Part shown: one piece after another, positions 15,864 through 20,628 of the stretch | How the letters are laid out: every line of letters begins with the position of its first letter | Position numbering within the stretch: the first letter of the stretch is position 1 | DNA from: an uncultured Clostridia bacterium | Lineage (GTDB): Bacteria; Bacillota; Clostridia; UMGS1810 | Assembly (NCBI GenBank): GCA_905210855.1 | Contig: CAJLYL010000024.1 | Location: forward strand, 1-20,628 | Length of the DNA stretch: 20,628 nucleotides | Direction: 5' to 3' | Translations under genes and position numbers: made by a program | The notes under the pieces: generated by a model | The model's database searches: none | Told to the model about the DNA's origin: nothing | Seen by the model: the letters and a program-made list of their open reading frames with translations, nothing else

Positions 15864-16220
15864 TTATTTTTTTAAGCTTGCCTTGAGGACGGCGATTTGC
15901 TCCTTGAGCCCGTCTATCTCTTCCTTGAGGAAGATGTTTTCCTCGGCAATGCCGTTGAATCTGTCCTCATCCGCGCCGAGCTGTTCGTTGTCCTTGCGCA
16001 GCGCGTCAAATTCCTCTTTCAGCTTGGTGTATTCGTCACAGAAATTGCACGCCGTAAGCACAGCCACCTGAAGCGGCTTGATGAGCGGATTTGCCGACAG
16101 CTCACGCATCATTTTGTCCACATTGAAGGCTATGTTGTTTATATACTCCTCAGATTCGTATCCGCACAGAACATAATCCGTGCCGAAAATCCTAACAGTT
16201 ACTTTGGATTTTTTGTCCAT
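15864..16220 (-). CDS. zapA: Cell division protein ZapA
   Basis: ZapA binds FtsZ filaments and bundles them at the division site. The 118 residues open with KVTVRIFGTDYVLCGYESEE, the usual ZapA N-terminal strand pattern, followed by a helix (NIAFNVDKMMRELS) and a long C-terminal coiled coil from about residue 65 to the end. Length and layout fit the Gram-positive form. GGGGGT lies 5-6 bases before the ATG at 16220. It is the first gene of the ten-gene minus-strand run and has a TATAAT about 70 bases upstream. Confidence 0.9.
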   Translation of the reverse strand: MDKKSKVTVRIFGTDYVLCGYESEEYINNIAFNVDKMMRELSANPLIKPLQVAVLTACNFCDEYTKLKEEFDALRKDNEQLGADEDRFNGIAEENIFLKEEIDGLKEQIAVLKASLKK

Positions 16221-16288
16221 GTCAGACCCCCGTCAGTCATTTTTTATTGTTTTAGGGCACAATAAGCCAATTTTGTTATATATCATAT

Positions 16289-16294
16289 ATTATA
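16289..16294 (-). promoter_or_regulatory. Probable -10 box of the zapA-mre-mgsA operon
   Basis: A perfect TATAAT on the minus strand lies about 70 bases before zapA. The -35 region at 17 bp is only TGTTTT, so the promoter is weak or helped by the T/A-tracts just upstream. No other promoter-like site with room to act is seen in the packed operon. Confidence 0.45.
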
Positions 16295-16307
16295 CAACAC
16301 AATCTCG

Positions 16308-16356
16308 AAAAAAAACAGTCTTTTTTTAAAATTTTTGATGATTTTTACTGATTTTT
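16308..16356. promoter_or_regulatory. Phased A/T-tracts, probable curved DNA or UP element
   Basis: Four T-tracts centred near 16324, 16334, 16344 and 16354 repeat every 10 bp (three consecutive ATTTTT blocks at 16331, 16341 and 16351). An A8 tract at 16308-16315 precedes them. Helically phased tracts are known to bend DNA. The block lies between the divergent zapA -10 and apeB -35, so it could aid both promoters. Confidence 0.5.
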
Positions 16357-16397
16357 AATAAAATGGTAATATCTTTGTGGAGTTTATGATAAAATAC

Positions 16398-16426
16398 TTG
16401 TAATTTTCGTATAAAAGTATTAAAAT
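16398..16426 (+). promoter_or_regulatory. Sigma-A-type promoter for the M18 aminopeptidase gene
   Basis: Plus strand: -35 TTGTAA (16398-16403), 17 bp spacer, -10 TAAAAT (16421-16426). Transcription would start near 16433, about 57 nt before the ATG. Confidence 0.7.
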
Positions 16427-16434
16427 ATAAGTGG

Positions 16435-16457
16435 CGTGAGATGAAATTTATCTCGCG
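16435..16457 (+). promoter_or_regulatory. Hairpin at the extreme 5' end of the aminopeptidase mRNA
   Basis: CGTGAGAT pairs with ATCTCGCG (8 bp including one G-T) around a 7-base loop, right at the expected transcript start. Such 5' hairpins can block 5'-end-dependent RNA decay. The structure is visible; the role is inferred. Confidence 0.4.
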
Positions 16458-16489
16458 GTTCAGACCCAATGACAGGAGGAAGAACAATT

Positions 16490-17845
16490 ATGAACGGCAA
16501 AATAGTATGGACGGGGGAGAATAAAGACACCGTCATAAAATTCAGCGACGATTATATTCGCTTTCTGAACAATTCAAAAACAGAGCGCCTGTGCGTGAGA
16601 TATTCCATGCGCATGGCAGAAAAGGCAGGTTTTGTAAACATTGACAGTCTCGACAGAGTGAAGCCGGGCGACAGGGTATTCAAGATAAACCGCGGCAAGA
16701 ATATCGTGCTCGCCATAGCAGGCAGCGACGATATCATAAACGGAGTAAACCTGGTTGCGGCTCACATAGACAGCCCCAGGCTCGACCTCAAGCCGAATCC
16801 GCTCTACGAGGATTCCAACCTGGCGCTCTTTAAGACGCATTATTACGGCGGCATAAAGAAATATCAGTGGACGGCTATTCCGCTGTCCATGATAGGCGTG
16901 GTGGTGCTCAGCGACGAGACTGTTGTTGACATAAACATAGGCGAGGATGAGGGCGACCCCAGGTTCACCGTGACAGACCTTCTGCCGCACCTTGCAAAGG
17001 ACCAGATGGTAAAAAAAATGTCCGAGGTGTTCACGGGCGAGGAGCTCAATGTTCTTGCAGGCTCTATCCCGGCGGACTGCGAGAAGGACAAATTCAAGCA
17101 GACGGTTCTCGATATTCTCAAAGAAAAATACAACATCACGGAGGACGATTTTGTCAGCGCCGAGCTTGAGATAGTGCCGAGCTTTCCGGCGTGTACGGTC
17201 GGTCTGGATTCGTCGCTTGTCGGCTCTTACGGTCAGGACGACAGGGTTTGCGGCTATACGGCGCTCAAAGCGATATGCGATATGAACTCTCCCAAGCGCA
17301 CATCAATCTGCTTCCTTGCCGACAAGGAGGAGATCGGCTCTATGGGCAACACGGGAATGAAGGGCAGATTCTTTGAAAACTTCCTTGCGGAGCTTATATA
17401 CAAGATGAAGGGCGAGTACAATGATATGTTCATCAGAAATGCGCTCACTGCGTCCATGTGCCTGTCGTCCGATGTCACCGCCGGAGTTGACCCGACCTAC
17501 AAGAGCGTGAATGAGGACAACAACAGCGCATTCATCGGCTGCGGTGTGGCTTTCTGCAAATACACGGGAGCGCACGGCAAGGGCTCGACCTCCGACGCCA
17601 ATGCCGAGTATGTGGGCAAAATCAGAAACATCTTCAACAAAGCCGGTGTTCAGTGGCAGATATGCGAGCTGGGCAAGGTTGACCAGGGCGGCGGCGGAAC
17701 TGTCGCTCAGTATATAGCAAATCTCGATGTGGACACCATAGACTGCGGCGTGCCGCTGCTGTCCATGCACGCACCGTTTGAGATTGCGAGCAAGGCGGAT
17801 GTGTACAGCGCATATCAGGGATATCTTGCATTCTATAAGGCATAA
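16490..17845 (+). CDS. M18 family zinc aminopeptidase (aspartyl aminopeptidase type)
   Basis: The cytosolic peptidase removes N-terminal residues, often acidic ones, and forms large oligomers in this family. Its 451 residues carry the co-catalytic metal site: HID with His92 and Asp94 (in AAHIDSPRLDLKP), QDDR near Asp250, KEEIGS with Glu280 and Glu281, SSDVTAGVDPTY, and a C-terminal LLSMHAPFEIASKAD with His427. The KYTGAHGKGSTSDANAEYV stretch is typical of the clostridial bacterial branch (apeA/apeB type). The ATG at 16490 follows AGGAGGA (16474-16480) by 9 bases; an in-frame ATG at 16469 precedes that site and is rejected. The gene is monocistronic, with its own promoter and a shared palindromic hairpin behind it. 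Confidence 0.94.
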   Translation: MNGKIVWTGENKDTVIKFSDDYIRFLNNSKTERLCVRYSMRMAEKAGFVNIDSLDRVKPGDRVFKINRGKNIVLAIAGSDDIINGVNLVAAHIDSPRLDLKPNPLYEDSNLALFKTHYYGGIKKYQWTAIPLSMIGVVVLSDETVVDINIGEDEGDPRFTVTDLLPHLAKDQMVKKMSEVFTGEELNVLAGSIPADCEKDKFKQTVLDILKEKYNITEDDFVSAELEIVPSFPACTVGLDSSLVGSYGQDDRVCGYTALKAICDMNSPKRTSICFLADKEEIGSMGNTGMKGRFFENFLAELIYKMKGEYNDMFIRNALTASMCLSSDVTAGVDPTYKSVNEDNNSAFIGCGVAFCKYTGAHGKGSTSDANAEYVGKIRNIFNKAGVQWQICELGKVDQGGGGTVAQYIANLDVDTIDCGVPLLSMHAPFEIASKADVYSAYQGYLAFYKA

Positions 17846-17882
17846 ACCAACCCCCATTCACCGCGGTGAATGGGGGTTGGTT
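17845..17882. terminator. Perfect 38-bp palindrome between convergent stop codons
   Basis: Two 19-base arms meet without a spacer at CCGCGG (centre 17863/17864). Allowing a 4-base loop, the RNA stem is 17 bp. The palindrome takes in the last base of the aminopeptidase stop and the first bases of the radA stop region. It probably ends both transcripts, but no proper U-run follows on either strand (TTAATCTTTATC on plus, TATGCC on minus), which is unusual for an intrinsic terminator. Confidence 0.75.
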
Positions 17883-19245
17883 AATCTTTATCTTCAAGTT
17901 TAACCAATATTGCAATAGCCTGTCTGACAGTCGTCACGGGCAGCAGCTCTATTCCGGTTATCCTGCCGAGACCCTTCATATTTGACTGCGGCAGAATACA
18001 GCGCGTGAAGCCCATCTTCTTGGCCTCGTTTATGCGCCTGTCCGCATAGCTTACCGAGCGCACCTCGCCCGTGAGCCCCACCTCGCCGAGAATAAGAATT
18101 TTTGAGTGTATCACAAAATTTTTGCAGCTTGACGCTATCGCCGTGATGACTGCCAAATCCGTTGCCGGTTCGTTTATCTTCAAGCCGCCGACCACATTTA
18201 TGTACACATCGAGACTTTGCATATTGAAATTGAGTTTTTTCTCCAATATTGCCGTGAGCAGAATTGCCCTGTTCAGGTCAAAACCCGTGGACATTCGCCG
18301 TGCGTTGCCGAACCCTGTCGGCGTGGTGAGAGTCTGTACTTCGGCAAGCACGGGGCGTGTGCCCTCAAGCGTGCATACAACCGTCGAACCCGATACCCCT
18401 GACGGTCTGCCGGAGAGCAGCATCTGCGACGGATTCTCCACTTCCTCGAGTCCCGTGTCCTTCATCTCAAACACACCTATCTCGTTGGTAGAACCGAAAC
18501 GGTTTTTCACCGTGCGCAGTATTCTGTACGACTGGTGGCGCTCTCCCTCAAAATAGAGCACACAGTCCACCATATGTTCAAGTACCCTCGGGCCTGCTAT
18601 GTTGCCGTCCTTTGTTACATGACCGACTATGAATATGGATATGTTGTTCTCCTTTGCCAGGCGCATGAGGAAATGCGTCGCCTCTCTCACCTGACCCACA
18701 CTGCCCGGGGTGGAGGCGATGTCGGCTTTGAATACGGTCTGTACGGAATCCACAATCATGATTTGCGGATGAATCTCCTTTGCCTGGAATATTATGTTGT
18801 CAAGGTTTGTTTCGCTCATGAGGTACAGCCTGTCTGTGGTTATGCCGAGCCTGTCGGCGCGCAGCTTTATCTGGCTGTCCGATTCCTCGCCCGATACATA
18901 CAGTATGTCACAGCTTTTGCCCAGGTTGCCGCAGATTTGCAGCAGCAGGGTGGATTTGCCTATGCCGGGGTCGCCGCCCACAAGCACAAGCGAACCGGGC
19001 ACTATGCCGCCGCCGAGCACCCTGTCAAGCTCCCCTATTCCGCTTGGTATGCGCCGCGCCGCGTCCGCCTGAACCTCCCGCAGGGGGAGCGCACGCTGTG
19101 ACGATATGCCCTTTTTTATCTGCTGCACGGGGGCGGATTCAACGAACGTGTTCCAGCTTTCGCAGTTTGGGCAGCGGCCGAGCCATTTACTGCTTTCGTA
19201 GCCGCATTCGCCGCAGACGAACACGGTTTTTGCTCCTTTAGCCAT
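17881..19245 (-). CDS. radA: DNA repair protein RadA (Sms)
   Basis: RadA is a RecA-like helicase that drives branch migration in recombinational repair and transformation. The 454 residues show an N-terminal C4 zinc finger (Cys11, Cys14, Cys25, Cys28), Walker A GGDPGIGKST (90-99), Walker B IMIVDS, the family-specific KNRFG (247-251), and a C-terminal Lon-protease-like domain with ILGEVGLTGEVRSV and RINEAKKMGF. The start at 19245 is set by the M-x-K-x-K opening just before the zinc finger. Its ATG shares one base with the upstream stop (TAATG), and GGAGGT at 19258-19263 lies inside the upstream gene. A longer frame would add 21 residues encoded inside the neighbour and is rejected. It is thus coupled to the propeller gene, not to its more usual clpC-disA neighbours. 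Confidence 0.97.
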   Translation of the reverse strand: MAKGAKTVFVCGECGYESSKWLGRCPNCESWNTFVESAPVQQIKKGISSQRALPLREVQADAARRIPSGIGELDRVLGGGIVPGSLVLVGGDPGIGKSTLLLQICGNLGKSCDILYVSGEESDSQIKLRADRLGITTDRLYLMSETNLDNIIFQAKEIHPQIMIVDSVQTVFKADIASTPGSVGQVREATHFLMRLAKENNISIFIVGHVTKDGNIAGPRVLEHMVDCVLYFEGERHQSYRILRTVKNRFGSTNEIGVFEMKDTGLEEVENPSQMLLSGRPSGVSGSTVVCTLEGTRPVLAEVQTLTTPTGFGNARRMSTGFDLNRAILLTAILEKKLNFNMQSLDVYINVVGGLKINEPATDLAVITAIASSCKNFVIHSKILILGEVGLTGEVRSVSYADRRINEAKKMGFTRCILPQSNMKGLGRITGIELLPVTTVRQAIAILVKLEDKD

Positions 19246-20450
19246 TATCTGTCGGGTACCTCCGAATATTTCAATATGTCCCTTTCGCGGCTGGTAACGT
19301 CCATCCATATCACCTTGCCGTCGCTCACGCCCATGAACTGCGCCTTTTCGTATTCGCCGGAAAGCTTATAGGTCTTTTTATTATCGAACCTGTAAAGGTA
19401 AATCGTCTCGTCCTTTGAATAGGCTATGAACTTATTGCCCATGCCGAACTGTACGACCCCTTGTGCAACAAGCGTAGGCTCGCTTGCGCCCTGCGCCATG
19501 CAGTACAGCTTTGTTTGGAGCGAATGGTGCGCATCGAGCCAGGCGGTGTATTGCCCGTTTGATATCGGATCGTGCGCATAGGTTTCGGTATGTATGCTCT
19601 GTATCGATGTTGAGCCGAGGCGCACGGAGTATATAACGCTCACGTCCTCCTCGTCCGTTGAGCCTGAGCGCTCCGCATCCGCCCACACGAGCACCCCGTC
19701 CATAAGCGAAGGCAGGCTTTGGCCGTATGAGGTGTTGCTGAACATATGCAGCGTGGTCGTTTCCATTGTTGTAAGGTCGCAAAGGAACAGCTTGTCCATG
19801 CGCGTACCCGTGCGCTCCGTCCAGGCGACGTAGTTTTGATAGAGCATAGGCTCGCATTGGCCCGTGTACACGGTTTTTATGGTTACCGGCTTCAGGCTGG
19901 AAGATGACCTGTCCACGGCGCAAAGCTTGCCGCCGCCGTCGTAATTGGCGTCCAGGTAAACTATCCAGTCGTCATTGAACTTTGGGAACATGAAATGCGT
20001 GTTCTCAAGCGGAATGTTAAGCTTTTCCGCGCCGCGCCCCTCGGGGTCCCATAATAAAAGGTCGCACATAATGGCCTTGCCGTCTATCAGCTTGCCTCCG
20101 GTAAGCATAAGCTTGCCGCCGTAAAAATACGGATCGCCGAACCATTTGTAGTCCCGAATTTCATCGAACACAACCTCCGTTTCCGCTGCTTCCGCGTCAA
20201 AAAGCTCCATTGGATTTGGCGTGGGAGTCGGGCGCGGAGTGGGGCTTGGGGTAGGCGTGGGCGCGAAGGGCGCGCGGTAATCTATGCCTATAAGCGGCAG
20301 CAGCCGCGGCAGGCCCACGAATACTATAGCGGCAATTATGCCCGCTACGCCTATTATCGTTGCGCTAAGGGCCAGAATAGGGCCCCATATTGTGGATTTA
20401 AGGCTGCGCCTGCGGCGGATGGTATGCCGCCTTCTGTGATGTCGCTTCAT
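19245..20450 (-). CDS. Membrane-anchored extracellular beta-propeller protein, function unknown
   Basis: I do not recognise a named family. The 401 residues begin with a very basic His/Arg tail (1-18), then one membrane helix (about 20-46), a Pro/Thr-rich linker (about 63-80), and about 320 residues outside the cell. That domain has seven repeats of one pattern: a turn with Pro/Gly-Asn/Asp-Gly, then Val-x-Trp-x-Asp or a variant (IVYLDAN, YVAWTER, VLVWADAE, YTAWLDAH, FIAYSKD, VIWMDVT, plus a first YGGKLMLTG), followed by a strand like LYxxDL. This looks like a TolB/DUF5050-type seven-bladed propeller that may bind a ligand or wall polymer. The start at 20450 follows GGTGAC by 7 bases; an ATG at 20465 is the alternative. 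Any longer start is excluded because the promoter lies within it. Its stop overlaps the radA start. Confidence 0.8.
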   Translation of the reverse strand: MKRHHRRRHTIRRRRSLKSTIWGPILALSATIIGVAGIIAAIVFVGLPRLLPLIGIDYRAPFAPTPTPSPTPRPTPTPNPMELFDAEAAETEVVFDEIRDYKWFGDPYFYGGKLMLTGGKLIDGKAIMCDLLLWDPEGRGAEKLNIPLENTHFMFPKFNDDWIVYLDANYDGGGKLCAVDRSSSSLKPVTIKTVYTGQCEPMLYQNYVAWTERTGTRMDKLFLCDLTTMETTTLHMFSNTSYGQSLPSLMDGVLVWADAERSGSTDEEDVSVIYSVRLGSTSIQSIHTETYAHDPISNGQYTAWLDAHHSLQTKLYCMAQGASEPTLVAQGVVQFGMGNKFIAYSKDETIYLYRFDNKKTYKLSGEYEKAQFMGVSDGKVIWMDVTSRERDILKYSEVPDR

Positions 20451-20487
20451 ATATATTGTCACCATCGTGCTGATTTTAGTTTTATAT

Positions 20488-20516
20488 AGTATAACACAGC
20501 ATCCCTTTCCCCTCAA
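20488..20516 (-). promoter_or_regulatory. Sigma-A-type promoter for the propeller-radA operon
   Basis: Minus strand: -35 TTGAGG (20511-20516), 17 bp spacer, -10 TATACT (20488-20493). The start near 20481 leaves a leader of about 30 nt. The -35 box overlaps the first copy of an 11-bp direct repeat by two bases. Confidence 0.7.
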
Positions 20517-20554
20517 TGCGGCAAAATGTAAACATTGGTTGTTAATGCGGCAAA
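20515..20554. repeat. 11-bp direct repeat across divergent promoters, candidate operator
   Basis: AATGCGGCAAA occurs at 20515-20525 and again at 20544-20554, 29 bp apart. The first copy touches the -35 of the leftward promoter; the second fills the spacer of the rightward one. A protein bound at both could control the two genes together. No regulator is identified. Confidence 0.5.
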
Positions 20555-20567
20555 TAATGGTTATAAT
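20539..20567 (+). promoter_or_regulatory. Sigma-A-type promoter for the rightward gene at the window edge
   Basis: Plus strand: -35 TTGTTA (20539-20544), 17 bp spacer, perfect -10 TATAAT (20562-20567). The start would be near 20574, about 30 nt before the ATG at 20605. Confidence 0.72.
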
Positions 20568-20604
20568 AGCTGTACCACTAATGAATAAAGGCAGGGCTTG
20601 AACA

Positions 20605-20628
20605 ATGAACAAATTGCTTTCGCTTATC
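20605..20628 (+). CDS. Start of a plus-strand gene cut off by the window end
   Basis: Only eight codons (MNKLLSLI) are visible. They look like the basic and hydrophobic beginning of a signal peptide or membrane helix, but this is too short for a call. Support comes from the strong promoter about 38 bases upstream and the purine-rich AAAGGCAGGG before the ATG. An earlier ATG at 20581 gives only six codons. Confidence 0.5.

Noticed and set aside
19246..19308. 21-residue extension of RadA
   Set aside because: It overlaps the propeller gene in another frame; RadA proteins begin just before the zinc finger.
20581..20601. Six-codon upstream frame before the gene at the right edge, as a leader peptide
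   Set aside because: No ribosome site of its own, and nothing in its six codons suggests attenuation.
20451..20612. 54-residue extension of the propeller protein
   Set aside because: The operon promoter lies within this stretch and a ribosome-site-like GGTGAC precedes 20450.

Overview
The window looks like chromosomal DNA of an anaerobic, Gram-positive-type member of the Bacillota, most likely class Clostridia. This rests on S-layer-homology (SLH) proteins, strong AGGAGG ribosome binding sites, sigma-A promoters with 17-bp spacers, a two-subunit-type Fe-S fumarase, a long-form hibernation factor, and the clostridial order maf-mreB-mreC-mreD-mrdA-(min)-mgsA. I do not assign a genus. I see no transposase, integrase, CRISPR array, tRNA or rRNA; the genes read as core chromosome.

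Left part (1-5404): the 3' end of a plus-strand gene for a protein with three C-terminal SLH domains converges, across a shared terminator, on a large minus-strand S-layer-like protein that carries its SLH domains at the N-terminus. The latter has a clear promoter and a leader of about 150 nt with a hairpin beside the ribosome binding site. Upstream lies a GC-rich intergenic island of unknown nature, then phosphoglucomutase/phosphomannomutase (pgcA, minus) with its own terminator and promoter.

Middle (5405-7060): a divergent promoter pair drives pgcA leftwards and a fumarase alpha subunit rightwards, followed by hpf. The expected fumarase beta-subunit gene is absent from this position.

Central operon (7074-16220, minus): ten tightly packed genes, read 5' to 3' as zapA, U32 peptidase, dut, maf, mreB, mreC, mreD, mrdA (PBP2), a MinD-like ATPase and mgsA. 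Gaps are at most about 20 bp, so one transcript from a promoter near 16290 is plausible. It joins division (ZapA), nucleotide-pool cleaning (Dut, Maf) and the rod-shape elongation machinery. The min slot holds only a divergent MinD-like protein without the P-loop lysine; minC, minE and rodA are missing.

Right part (16221-20628): a divergent intergenic region with phased T-tracts separates zapA from an M18 aminopeptidase gene (plus). That gene converges, over a perfect 38-bp palindrome, on radA (minus). radA is overlapped by an upstream gene for a membrane-anchored protein with a Pro/Thr linker and a probable seven-bladed beta-propeller outside the cell. The two are probably one operon, with a promoter that faces a second, plus-strand promoter and a partial gene at the window edge; an 11-bp direct repeat lies across both promoters.

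The most unusual items are the MinD-like protein in a stripped min locus, the propeller-radA coupling with its repeat-bearing divergent promoter, and the orphan fumarase alpha subunit. I found no clear evidence of a wholly new multi-gene system.
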